From: Nitrososphaerota archaeon
GTDB taxonomy: Archaea; Thermoproteota; Nitrososphaeria; Nitrososphaerales; UBA57
Direction: 5' to 3'
DNA length: 33,901 nt
NCBI GenBank assembly: GCA_016180375.1
Contig: JACPBJ010000064.1
Location: 1-33,901, forward strand
This document shows positions 1-8,052 of this stretch, one piece after another (the first letter of the stretch is position 1; the number at the start of each line of letters is the position of its first letter). A program made the position numbers and the translations under genes. The notes below the pieces were generated by a model. That model did not search any database and had not been told where the DNA came from. It saw nothing but the letters and a program-made list of their open reading frames with translations.

Positions 1-1472
1 CTGATAGTCCTGAAGTATTTCTGGCAAGAATATGGTGGGGAAACATTTTTGGTTTCCCGATTCAAATGATACTGATCTACCACTTCACACTCAGATTTGT
101 TAGCTCGCGGTTCAGTAAGTCGCAGTTTTATACGCTTCTAGGGGCGTACGCATATTGGCTCTTTTGGTGGGGCGCGCTAGTCTTTGATCAAACTTTAGTC
201 CTTGGAACGCCGCGACTCACATCAACTGGGTGGATAGGGGGTCAGGGATCATTAACCCCATACCTGAGCCCAAGTGGAATAGGCCTCATATATGTCGCTA
301 TTGACATTTTGATTTTCATAGCACTATTCAGGTATTACCGCTCACGAAAATCGCCGCTGGTAAAACAGCAGATACGTTACGTTTCTCTTGGGATTATCCT
401 ACTTAGTGTGGCTTATTACACATTTGGTTTAGCCAGATACTTAGGGGGTAGCAATCTAGTTCCGTATATGGATCCTGTGGCAAAGACAGTTCTACTGCTG
501 GGCCTCAGAAAACATGGATTCTTCTCCATTACACCGGAGGCTGAAATACAATCCGAAGTGCCGTTAAGGTTCAACCTAGCCCAAGGATCTGCGTATCTGG
601 CCTTTGAACCCGAACCAAAATATTCCTTCGAAGTCTTTTCCAATTTGGCTCTAAACGGCCATTTAGGACTATGCGTAACTCGATCTCCTCCCGATAACAT
701 TCGTGCAACTTACAGGTTGAAGACAACACCTATTCTATGGCTAACTGAAGAGAAGAGCGATAACGCAGTTGCCCCTTCTGATCTGCACGGAATTCTAGTA
801 ACTGTCAAAGCCTTCTTACAAAAAGCGGAGCGCTCTGTCATAATGCTACATGGATTAGAGTATCTAATTTCGATTAATGGGTTCAAACCCGTATTGAGAT
901 TAATAGTAAGATTGAATGATCTTGTCCTGCATAAGAATGGTATTCTACTACTACCCGTAGTACCAGGTACCATGAATGAGAAACAGCAGACATTTTTGAG
1001 TGCAGAATGTCCCTCGTTGCAGAGATTAGAACTCTCAGAGACCGGAGAAACTGTCACCTCTCCATTCCAGCCTAGACAAGAACTCCATCCGCTTTTGGCA
1101 AATGCACCGTTACCTGCTGAAGCGCATGTACAAGAACCATTACAGTTCAAGAGAGAAGATGCAGAAAAGGCATTCCGCTACCTAGCCAAAGCATTTCTAG
1201 CAGATTACACCGTCAACAGAGTATCCATAGACTCAGCAGGATGGAGAACATCATTAGAAATTGCAGAGGAAACAAAACTTCCTGCGTACAGGATGTATGG
1301 TAAGGGAGGACAAACAGGATCAGCTCTGGTAGAGTTATTCAAGCGAGGATTGGTAGAAACCAGATACTTCCCGGGCCAAAGAGGAAGAGGAGGAACGGTC
1401 ATGAAAATAAGGGTCAACTATGCCAACCCATATGTAAAGGAAGAACTAGATAGAATAGCAAAACAACCGTAA
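1..1472 (+). CDS. Membrane protein with DUF835 domain and C-terminal winged helix (5' partial)
   Basis: The reading frame is open to the first base of the window, so the N-terminus is missing; the first internal ATG is at 66. The visible part has about four hydrophobic segments in its first 150 residues, resembling the N-terminal membrane region of archaeal sensor proteins. From about residue 165 of the ATG form follows a DUF835 domain with its usual marks: a GSAYL-type start, a TRSPP segment, ILWLTEE, and an HGLEYLISINGF segment. The last 100 residues look like a winged helix (AEETKLPAYRMYGKGG, then a basic wing rich in Gly and Arg). The order suggests a membrane-anchored sensor/regulator that may bind DNA, but no ligand or target can be read. 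No kinase domain is present. A non-coding region with a putative small RNA follows. Confidence 0.75.
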   Translation, partial: DSPEVFLARIWWGNIFGFPIQMILIYHFTLRFVSSRFSKSQFYTLLGAYAYWLFWWGALVFDQTLVLGTPRLTSTGWIGGQGSLTPYLSPSGIGLIYVAIDILIFIALFRYYRSRKSPLVKQQIRYVSLGIILLSVAYYTFGLARYLGGSNLVPYMDPVAKTVLLLGLRKHGFFSITPEAEIQSEVPLRFNLAQGSAYLAFEPEPKYSFEVFSNLALNGHLGLCVTRSPPDNIRATYRLKTTPILWLTEEKSDNAVAPSDLHGILVTVKAFLQKAERSVIMLHGLEYLISINGFKPVLRLIVRLNDLVLHKNGILLLPVVPGTMNEKQQTFLSAECPSLQRLELSETGETVTSPFQPRQELHPLLANAPLPAEAHVQEPLQFKREDAEKAFRYLAKAFLADYTVNRVSIDSAGWRTSLEIAEETKLPAYRMYGKGGQTGSALVELFKRGLVETRYFPGQRGRGGTVMKIRVNYANPYVKEELDRIAKQP

Positions 1473-1586
1473 AAGCCTAACAAAGATTATGAATTACTGA
1501 ACTGCCGTCATGAATAATGCAGAGTATTAATTTACAATTACTTTATCGATCTCTGCAAATTCTTCTTCCACTTCATCATTATTTGC

Positions 1587-1593
1587 TTTATAT
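1587..1593 (+). promoter_or_regulatory. TATA box of putative ncRNA copy A
   Basis: TTTATAT lies 23 bases upstream of the CAGGGGC core at 1617-1623. That is the usual distance from an archaeal TATA box to the start site. The same box and spacing (24 bases) recur at 19844-19850 and, on the minus strand, at 27377-27371. Confidence 0.55.
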
Positions 1594-1613
1594 AGGGGGG
1601 AGGGGCTAATTTT

Positions 1614-1665
1614 ACACAGGGGCACGCCATCCATTATACTAAGATGCTATTCTTTGCAAATTTGA
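1614..1665 (+). ncRNA. Putative small RNA, intergenic family copy A
   Basis: This copy shares the promoter box, the spacer stretch CTAATTTT and the CAGGGGC(A)(C)GC core with copies at 19872 and 27349(-). It is the most degenerate of the three: the closing stem and second hairpin seen in the others are not evident. It could instead be the 5' leader of the gene at 1742, about 120 bases downstream. The 3' end is unknown and is set arbitrarily here. Confidence 0.35.
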
Positions 1666-1741
1666 GCTAACAGGTTTATCCCAATGATGCAACAAAACAC
1701 GACAATAAATCTTAAGAGCATGGAAGAATGCAATAGTCTTG

Positions 1742-2125
1742 ATGGCCAGCGAGCCCGACGGTGAAGGAACCCCGCGTAATCTCTCCGAAGACAGGCTAAG
1801 GGGAGCCGGAAAGCTCGAAACCAAGGAGAAGTTCGGGAAACTTTACCTTCGCCTTATGGGAAGTTTCAAATCTCTGAAGGCGATGGAAGGCAAGGCTTAC
1901 TCCGAGTTTGTTGGTTCAAAGAGCTCTCTTGATGTCGATGCATTAAGCGACCTTATAGACATTGATTCAGAACTTGCCACGATTCTTTTCCGCATGTCCA
2001 GCTGGCTTTCAAAACACAGAAATCTTCCGGTAATCGCTGATAGCGATGTAGCACTGCTGAGCGAAATGGTAGACTTGCTTCAGGACAACGTAAAAAGAAG
2101 GGAAAATATGGTACAGAAAAAATAA
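1742..2125 (+). CDS. Small conserved-looking helical protein of unknown function
   Basis: This 127-residue protein is not recognised. A TTG codon lies directly before the ATG at 1742; the ATG is preferred. The first 20 residues are polar and likely disordered. The rest is predicted from composition to be mostly helical, with a Lys-rich C-terminus and no Cys pairs, membrane segments or obvious motif. It ends 33 bases before the convergent stop of tfb. Its codon usage looks like that of its neighbours, so it is probably a real gene. Function cannot be assigned. Confidence 0.55.
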   Translation: MASEPDGEGTPRNLSEDRLRGAGKLETKEKFGKLYLRLMGSFKSLKAMEGKAYSEFVGSKSSLDVDALSDLIDIDSELATILFRMSSWLSKHRNLPVIADSDVALLSEMVDLLQDNVKRRENMVQKK

Positions 2126-2157
2126 AAGATAGAAAGGAAGTTTTTGGACTTCTCTTT

Positions 2158-3096
2158 CTACAGCTTCAGAGCTGCTTTCAGTCCTTTGTATCTGTTCCTG
2201 ATTGTAACTTCAGTTACGCCTGCAGCCTCAGCAACGTCCTTCTGCGTCTTGTTCTCTCCTTCCAATACGCATGCTACGTAGAGTGCAGCTGCGGCCAGAC
2301 CCATAGGATCCTTTCCTGCCGATGTTCTTGTTTCTTCAGCCTTCTTAAGTATCAGAAGAGCTCTCCTCTTTGTCTTCTCTGACAGACCCGCCTTACTTGC
2401 AATTCTGGAAACACATTTTGTTGGGTCTACGACTGGCATCCTGAGATCCATTTCTCTGAGGAGCAATCTATAGCATCTTGCAATGTCCTTCTTCTTGACG
2501 TTGCTTGCAGCGGCAACATCCTTCAGGGTCCTCGGGGTCATCGTGTCCCTACAAGCCGCGTATAGTGAAGCAGATATCAGTGCAGAGATTGATCTCCCTC
2601 TGACAAGGCCTCTCTCCAAAGCCTTCCTGTAAATGTACGCAGCCTTCTCTATTACTGCATCGCTAACATTGAGCTTGTCAGCAAGCCTATCAAGTTCACT
2701 GAAAGCGGTTCTTAGGTTTCTGTCAACGGGCTCATGAACTTGGCTGCGACCGTCCCATGTCCTCAGCCTTTCAATGGTCGCCTTGATCGAGGATGGAAGT
2801 GACTTTCCAGAAGCATCCCTGTCTTCTACTCCAATAACTGTCGCAAGGCCCATATCATGCATGGCCAGCGAAGCTGGAATACCTGTTCTGCTCCTATCGT
2901 CCTTCTCTTCCTTTGAGAATGCCCTCCATTCAGGGCCTACTTCTTCGATCTTTTCTCTGACTACATAGCCGCAGTTGCTACAGAAGAGCTCTCCGCCACC
3001 AGTATCCACTACCATTGGTCCCCTTCCGCATCTGGGACACCTGTCTACTGATCTGTGCAGCTCAAAGAGTTTACCCAAGTTTTTCTCTGTGGACAA
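2158..3096 (-). CDS. tfb: Transcription initiation factor B (TFB)
   Basis: TFB bridges TBP on the TATA/BRE promoter and RNA polymerase. The 312-residue protein is complete. It has an N-terminal zinc ribbon (Cys20, Cys23, Cys39, Cys42), then the B-reader/linker segment around GPEWRAF and SRTGIP, then two cyclin-like repeats (about 110-200 and 205-305). The second repeat ends in a helix-turn-helix typical of BRE recognition (TQKDVAEAAGVTEVTIRNRY). The start is TTG with GGTGA about six bases upstream; no nearby ATG fits. A CTTATAAATG-type TATA sequence at 3144-3153, read on the minus strand, is at a suitable distance for a short leader. Many archaea carry several TFBs, so this may be one paralogue. 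Confidence 0.95.
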   Translation of the reverse strand: MSTEKNLGKLFELHRSVDRCPRCGRGPMVVDTGGGELFCSNCGYVVREKIEEVGPEWRAFSKEEKDDRSRTGIPASLAMHDMGLATVIGVEDRDASGKSLPSSIKATIERLRTWDGRSQVHEPVDRNLRTAFSELDRLADKLNVSDAVIEKAAYIYRKALERGLVRGRSISALISASLYAACRDTMTPRTLKDVAAASNVKKKDIARCYRLLLREMDLRMPVVDPTKCVSRIASKAGLSEKTKRRALLILKKAEETRTSAGKDPMGLAAAALYVACVLEGENKTQKDVAEAAGVTEVTIRNRYKGLKAALKL

Positions 3097-3143
3097 TTTT
3101 TCACCACAAACCTTTTATCTTCGCAATGAAGAAATGTTAGATG

Positions 3144-3153
3144 TTACTTATAA
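3144..3153 (-). promoter_or_regulatory. Probable TATA box for tfb
   Basis: Read on the minus strand, CATTTATAAG lies about 50 bases upstream of the tfb TTG start. This would give a leader of roughly 25 bases that includes the GGTGA ribosome-binding site. A separate TTTTAAATG sequence at 3204-3212 on the plus strand is placed for proS. Confidence 0.4.
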
Positions 3154-3267
3154 ATGTTTTGCCATGCTGTCTTTGTGCGTCTTTTGGAGTCTACGTGCTA
3201 ACTATTTTAAATGAGCCATAAATCTGCTTCGCTGGAACGCAAATAGATGCTGGGCTTGGTGCGTTGA

Positions 3268-4611
3268 TTGAGCAAGGAAATTGGCATAACGGCAAAAAGA
3301 GCAGAGAACTTCTCGGATTGGTACGTCCAAGTAGTCATCAAAGCTGGCTTGGCAGATTACGCTGCCACAAAGGGCTTCATCGTTCTTAGACCCTATGGTT
3401 ACGCTATTTGGGAAAGGATACAGAAGTTCATTGATCACAATCTAAAGAAGAGCGGGCACCAGAACGCATATTTCCCGGTGCTAATCCCTGAAAGCCTTCT
3501 TAGCAAAGAAGCCGAACACTTTGCCGGCTTTGTACCTGAGGTATTCTGGGTAACTCAAGCAGGAAACAACCCTATAGGTGAGAGACTCGCAACAAGACCT
3601 ACCTCAGAAACTATTGCCTATGCTTCATTTGGTAAGTGGATAAGAAGTTGGAGGGATCTCCCTCTGTTGCTTAACTTCTGGAACTCGGTGCTCAGGGCTG
3701 AGATTAAAGCGACCAGACCGTTCATCAGAACTTCTGAATTTCTCTGGCAGGAGGGCCACACGGTCCACGCTACGGAAGAGGAGGCAGATGCTGAGGTTAT
3801 GATGATCGCACAATTGTATAGGAGGCTCATGGAAGATATTCTTGCGATTCCCGTCGAAATCGGCTACAAGAGTGATAAAGAGAAGTTCGTCGGAGCTCTC
3901 TATACTATCTCATTAGAAGCGATGATGCCGGATGGCAAGGCGCTTCAGATGGGAACATCACACAACCTCGGACAGAACTTTTCTAAGCCATTTGAGATTA
4001 GGTTCTTGGGCAAGGATGGCCAAGAGCATTATGCTTGGCAGGCCTCTTGGGGGATTTCATGGAGGCTTATTGGAGCAACTGTAATGATACATGGAGACGA
4101 CGAAGTTTTCACATCACTTACAGCGCAGAAGATGAGGGTCTATGTTGACTCAAGAGAGCAGTATACTCCAGGCTGGAAGTTCAACGAATGGGAGATGAAA
4201 GGAGTACCAATTCGGATCGAAATAGGACCCAGAGACATCGAGAAGGGACAGCTCACTGTAGTAAGAAGGGATACTGCGGAGAAGTCTTTCATCAAAATAG
4301 ATAATACTGCTCCAGAAATCAAGAAACTCTTGGTCCAGATACAGAAGAATCTCTCTGAAAAGGCTAAAGGGTTGCTTGCGTCGAAGACAAAGACTGCAAA
4401 TTCTTATGGTGAGCTGAAGAATTACGTTGAAGCTGATGCAGGGTTCGTAAAAGCCCCTTGGTGCGGAAAGAAAGAATGTGAGGAGCAGGTAAAGGAAGAG
4501 ACAGGAGCTGACATCAGGCTTATTCCACTAGAAGGAGAAAAGCCAGCACCAAGATGCATGGTTTGTGGTGAAAACGCGATACATATGGTGTATTTCGCGA
4601 GGGCATACTAA
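3268..4611 (+). CDS. proS: Prolyl-tRNA synthetase, with an apparent internal deletion
   Basis: This class II synthetase charges tRNA-Pro with proline. The archaeal/eukaryal-type catalytic core is clear (RPTSETIAY, then RTSEFLWQEGHT, then MGTSHNLGQNF and the motif 3 region SWGISWRLIGATVMIHGDD). The later part has TPGWKFNEWEMKGVPIRIE, and the C-terminal zinc domain has Cys pairs CGKKEC and CMVC. The start is TTG directly after an in-frame stop. Total length is 447 residues, short for this type. Immediately after HGDD (near base 4102) the sequence jumps to a segment just before RVYVDSREQY. The GLxLPP motif and the APIQVVIVPI-type strand expected there, roughly 30-40 residues, are absent while the frame is kept. 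The enzyme may be impaired, or the gap may be an assembly deletion. Confidence 0.93.
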   Translation: MSKEIGITAKRAENFSDWYVQVVIKAGLADYAATKGFIVLRPYGYAIWERIQKFIDHNLKKSGHQNAYFPVLIPESLLSKEAEHFAGFVPEVFWVTQAGNNPIGERLATRPTSETIAYASFGKWIRSWRDLPLLLNFWNSVLRAEIKATRPFIRTSEFLWQEGHTVHATEEEADAEVMMIAQLYRRLMEDILAIPVEIGYKSDKEKFVGALYTISLEAMMPDGKALQMGTSHNLGQNFSKPFEIRFLGKDGQEHYAWQASWGISWRLIGATVMIHGDDEVFTSLTAQKMRVYVDSREQYTPGWKFNEWEMKGVPIRIEIGPRDIEKGQLTVVRRDTAEKSFIKIDNTAPEIKKLLVQIQKNLSEKAKGLLASKTKTANSYGELKNYVEADAGFVKAPWCGKKECEEQVKEETGADIRLIPLEGEKPAPRCMVCGENAIHMVYFARAY

Positions 4612-4623
4612 CAAGGTCTCCCT

Positions 4624-5253
4624 TTGAACATCATAGATCTTCAATTTTTACTGGATCTAGCCAAGGCATACATTGATCAATACGGTTTCTCTGCAATATT
4701 CGCCATCAGCCTTCTATCAAGCCTGATAGTCTTCGTTCCAATTCCGTATTTCGTTCCTCTTGCAGTCGCAGCACTACAACTTGACCCGACTCTGGTCGCG
4801 CTTACCTCAACAATAGGTGCCGTAATTGCGAAAGTGATCATATTCAGGATCAGCTATTACGGAGGGAAGATTGCAAATGACAAAACTAGGAAGCGAATGC
4901 GACCTTTCGAAATCTTGGTTTCAAGATACGGCTGGTTGGCCAGTTTCTTGGCCGCAGCAACTCCGATTCCAGATGATTTGATTTACATACCACTCGGCTT
5001 CGTGCGGTATAGCCTTTGGAAGTTTACGGTCTCGCTCTTTGCGGGTAAGTTCTTGCTGACATTTGCTATGGCATGGGGTTCTAGGCTTTCGTTTCCTTAT
5101 GTACAATTGCTGATAGATCAGGTAAGGGACCCATTCTTGGCACTTTTGGTAACAACAGGATTCATAGCAGGCTCGACTATAATCATACTGGCAATAATCA
5201 AGTTGAACTGGGAGAAACTTCTGGCCAGATGGATCTCTGAAGAGAAAGATTAG
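4624..5253 (+). CDS. VTT/DedA (SNARE-associated) family membrane protein
   Basis: The 209-residue integral membrane protein has about five hydrophobic segments. It shows the family signature: an early VPIPYFVPLAV re-entrant-type loop and, in the second half, the TPIPDDLIYIPLGF motif followed by RYSLWKF. VTT/DedA proteins are thought to move or scramble lipids or exchange ions across the membrane; the substrate here is unknown. The TTG start is 12 bases after the proS stop, which suggests co-transcription with proS and the downstream PHP nuclease gene. There is no signal peptide beyond the first membrane helix. Confidence 0.8.
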   Translation: MNIIDLQFLLDLAKAYIDQYGFSAIFAISLLSSLIVFVPIPYFVPLAVAALQLDPTLVALTSTIGAVIAKVIIFRISYYGGKIANDKTRKRMRPFEILVSRYGWLASFLAAATPIPDDLIYIPLGFVRYSLWKFTVSLFAGKFLLTFAMAWGSRLSFPYVQLLIDQVRDPFLALLVTTGFIAGSTIIILAIIKLNWEKLLARWISEEKD

Positions 5254-5263
5254 GTGTGAATGG

Positions 5264-6532
5264 TTGAGAGTGATAGGAGATTTTCATATACATTCCAAGT
5301 TTAGCAGGGCTACAAGTCCTAATCTCGATCTTAAGAGCCTCTCTGCAAGTGCAAAGATCAAGGGATTAAACCTGCTTGGAACTGGTGACATAACCCATCC
5401 CAAGTGGTTCGCCGAAGTTTCGAAAGAACTTGAAGTAGATACTTCAGGTTTCTACAAACTGAAAAATAGGGAAAATTCCCTTAAATTTGTTCCTACCACA
5501 GAGGTAGCAACAATCTTCGAAAAAGGTGGAAAATCTCGTAAGGTTCATCATTGCATAATTCTGCCAAATCTGGAAGTCGCAGAACAACTTTCAGATTCCA
5601 TCGGTAATAGCGGAAACTTGGAGTCAGATGGCAGACCAACTCTAAACATGACCGCGGCGGAGTTGGTTGAAACTGTTAAGAGACTTTCAGACGATGCCGA
5701 AGTATATCCGGCTCATGCTTGGACGCCTTGGTGGAGCGTTTTTGGTGCAAATTTTGGCTTTGATTCTCTTGACGAATGCTACGAGGACTATTCATCAAAA
5801 ATCAATGCGCTTGAAACTGGACTTTCGAGCGACCCTCCGATGAACTGGCGTCTTAGCAGTCTTGACAGGTTAACACTGCTTTCCAACAGCGACTGCCACT
5901 CTGCTTATCCATACAGATTGGGGAGGGAAGCCAACATTCTGGAACTTGGAGAATTCGACTACCCGAGCCTTCTAGATGCTATAAGAAGGAAGGGCTCAAG
6001 CAGAATCATTGCGACGATAGAAACTAAGCCGGAATACGGCAAATACCATTGGACAGGGCACCGGAATTGTGAAGTTTCCTTTCCCGCAGAGGAATCAAGA
6101 AAGCTTGGAGGTAGGTGTCCAAAATGCGGAAGGAAGTTGACCCGAGGAGTTGAGGAGAGGGCTCTAGAGCTCGCAGACAGGGAAAAGGGCTTCAAACCCA
6201 CAACTGCCGCCGATTACGTATACGCTTATCCTCTGCAGGAGTTAATTGCTGTCGTAGTTGATGAACAAAATCCTCTTTCCAAGAAAGTTCAACAGGTTTA
6301 CGACAAGGCTATTGCAGCTTTCGGCAACGAATTTAATATAACCCTGAGTGCTCCTATTGAAGCTCTGAAAGAGGTTCTTGGCAAGGAGATCGCCTCGCTT
6401 ATCAAAGCAGTTAGAGATGATACTGCTAAGGTAATTGCTGGCTACGACGGTGTTTATGGTAGACTAAAAATGAGTAATGATGAAGAGGAGAAAAGACTCC
6501 CAGCTAAAATAGGGCTGGATTACTGGACATAG
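5264..6532 (+). CDS. PHP-domain nuclease, EndoQ-like
   Basis: The protein resembles endonuclease Q, which nicks DNA 5' of deaminated bases such as uracil and hypoxanthine. The PHP metal site is visible as DFHIHSKFSRATS at the N-terminus, TGDITHPKW, a PAHAWTPWW segment and SNSDCHSAYPYR. A zinc-binding module follows around residues 265-300 (NCEV..., then CPKCGRKLTRGVEERALELAD), which is diagnostic of the EndoQ group. The length of 422 residues fits. The TTG start is about ten bases after the preceding gene, with GGTG upstream. Position in the proS/VTT/HAD run does not add functional information. The call rests on motif recognition, and catalytic activity is inferred. Confidence 0.8.
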   Translation: MRVIGDFHIHSKFSRATSPNLDLKSLSASAKIKGLNLLGTGDITHPKWFAEVSKELEVDTSGFYKLKNRENSLKFVPTTEVATIFEKGGKSRKVHHCIILPNLEVAEQLSDSIGNSGNLESDGRPTLNMTAAELVETVKRLSDDAEVYPAHAWTPWWSVFGANFGFDSLDECYEDYSSKINALETGLSSDPPMNWRLSSLDRLTLLSNSDCHSAYPYRLGREANILELGEFDYPSLLDAIRRKGSSRIIATIETKPEYGKYHWTGHRNCEVSFPAEESRKLGGRCPKCGRKLTRGVEERALELADREKGFKPTTAADYVYAYPLQELIAVVVDEQNPLSKKVQQVYDKAIAAFGNEFNITLSAPIEALKEVLGKEIASLIKAVRDDTAKVIAGYDGVYGRLKMSNDEEEKRLPAKIGLDYWT

Positions 6533-6539
6533 ATGAAAT

Positions 6540-7358
6540 ATGTCTGCATTAAAGAAACTGCTTGCCAAGAAGGCCTTCATTTTTGACGTAGAAGGTGTAT
6601 TATGCGACGAAATTGACGATGGCAAACCTCTCCCTTCCGCAATTTCCTTTGTCAAGAACCTTAAGGAAAGAGGGAAAAAGGTTGCAGTACTTTCTAACAT
6701 CTCAAGGAAGCCCAGAGCCGTCGTATCTTCAAGGATAAGGGAGATGGGCTTTCCATTTCAAGAAGATATGGTATTCACAGCAGGAGCTACTGCTGGTCTC
6801 TATGTAAAGAACAATTATCCTCACGCAAAGTGCTTCGTCATAAGTGAATGGGGACTCAGGACTGACCTCGAAAAACAGGGCATAACCCTTGTCAACGAGG
6901 GGGATGCAGATCTGGTCTTGATAGGCGTCGATAGGCGAGTGACATATGCAGAGCTGAACCACGCCGCCAAACTCGTTCTCAACGGTGCCAAGATCATTTG
7001 TATTGGAACGACGATGATGTTCAAGGGAACCTTTCTGGGCAATGAAGATATGTTTCTTGGAGAGGCTCCATTCGCAAACGCAATTTCGATTGCAACCAAA
7101 GCACCCATAACTTACATTGGAAAGCCATACCCTGCAATTTTCCGTCAAGCAGTTTCCAGCATGAAGGTTAAGCCTAAAGAGGCTGTTATGATAGGAGATA
7201 CACTCGCGTCTGACATAGAGGGAGCAAATTCGGCAGGGATAGACAGTTTATTCCTCACAAAGGGTAACAAGGGAGAGTTAAAGAAAATAGCAAAAGAGGA
7301 GAAACCAACTCTTGTTGCAAAAGACCTAAAGAAACTGAATGATATTCTGTTTGGATAG
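6540..7358 (+). CDS. HAD-superfamily (IIA, NagD-like) phosphatase
   Basis: The 272-residue protein has the NagD/p-nitrophenyl phosphatase layout: motif I at residues 16-21, motif II SNIS near residue 53, a C2-type cap in the middle, a GKPYP segment (motif III Lys) and GDTLASDIEGANSAGI (motif IV Asp residues). These enzymes hydrolyse small phosphomonoesters such as phosphoglycolate or sugar phosphates; the substrate is unknown here. Motif I reads DVEGVL rather than the usual DxDGVL. The nucleophile Asp16 is present but the second, acid/base Asp is Glu18. This may slow or alter the chemistry. The gene starts with ATG seven bases after the EndoQ-like stop and is likely in the same transcript. 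Confidence 0.85.
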   Translation: MSALKKLLAKKAFIFDVEGVLCDEIDDGKPLPSAISFVKNLKERGKKVAVLSNISRKPRAVVSSRIREMGFPFQEDMVFTAGATAGLYVKNNYPHAKCFVISEWGLRTDLEKQGITLVNEGDADLVLIGVDRRVTYAELNHAAKLVLNGAKIICIGTTMMFKGTFLGNEDMFLGEAPFANAISIATKAPITYIGKPYPAIFRQAVSSMKVKPKEAVMIGDTLASDIEGANSAGIDSLFLTKGNKGELKKIAKEEKPTLVAKDLKKLNDILFG

Positions 7359-7385
7359 AAATTAAAGAATCTTTTTCTGCAGTTT

Positions 7386-8012
7386 TTACACGGTCTTCCT
7401 TTCAAATAACTTTCGATTTGTATAGATTATCAGCACTAGCCCTAATATCAGCAGGACAGTTGCACCTGCAGCGCGTATTTCGAATGCTATCGAACCTCCG
7501 CTGCCTACAAAATACACGATGGGAGCCGCCAGAAGCAGAATTATAGACAGGGCAGTTGGGGCTGCGGATTTGCCTACATTCCTAATTCTCACCGGAACCA
7601 CAATGAGAAATGAAAGGAATACCAATAGTGCTGAGTAAAGTATTGGGTATCTTCCTGTCAAGAAGGTACCCAAATAAACCGGCAGAGATGCGCTGCGAAT
7701 AGCTACCAAAGCAGCTGCAAGCGACAGTATCAATGTGACTATCGCTAGCCTTTGCATCCTTCTTGCATTCTCATCCAGCTTCCTGCTCCTTACGTCCGGA
7801 GAACTATAATACAACTCGATCAATGTTCCAGCACAGACAGCAACAACAGCAATCAAGAACACAATCGAATTGCTCGTTACAGCAACGTAGGTTTCGGCAC
7901 TAAACGCAGAAGATGTCACTGCGACATAAGTTGCAAAGGCTCCGCTAACAATTATCGGGAGGATGAACAGCAAAAACGATGCATCCTCTATGGAGCTGCT
8001 TTTGGTTTCCAT
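7386..8012 (-). CDS. Multi-pass membrane protein of unknown function
   Basis: The protein has 208 residues with about six hydrophobic segments separated by short loops, including a basic loop (SRKLDENARRMQR) near residue 80 that probably faces the cytoplasm. No known family is recognised and no catalytic motif is seen. It starts with ATG about 40 bases downstream of the inositol-1-phosphate synthase stop in the same direction. The two could be co-transcribed, and a role in lipid or envelope metabolism is possible but only inferred from that position. Confidence 0.6.
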   Translation of the reverse strand: METKSSSIEDASFLLFILPIIVSGAFATYVAVTSSAFSAETYVAVTSNSIVFLIAVVAVCAGTLIELYYSSPDVRSRKLDENARRMQRLAIVTLILSLAAALVAIRSASLPVYLGTFLTGRYPILYSALLVFLSFLIVVPVRIRNVGKSAAPTALSIILLLAAPIVYFVGSGGSIAFEIRAAGATVLLILGLVLIIYTNRKLFERKTV

Positions 8013-8052
8013 TCTTCATCAGTTCCGAAAGTCAAGGGTTCTTTAACTTTGC

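Larger units (their letters stand above)
1473..1741. other. Intergenic region holding ncRNA-like copy A
   Basis: No convincing protein gene is seen in these 269 bases. The region holds the TATA box at 1587-1593 and the conserved CAGGGGCACGC motif at 1617-1627, described separately. A weak TATA-like AATAAATCTTAAG stretch near 1705-1717 could serve the small gene at 1742. Confidence 0.5.

Noticed and set aside
710..1150. A long antisense open frame inside the DUF835 gene
   Set aside because: It is a shadow of a well-supported coding frame, with Cys/Ser-rich random composition and no family resemblance.
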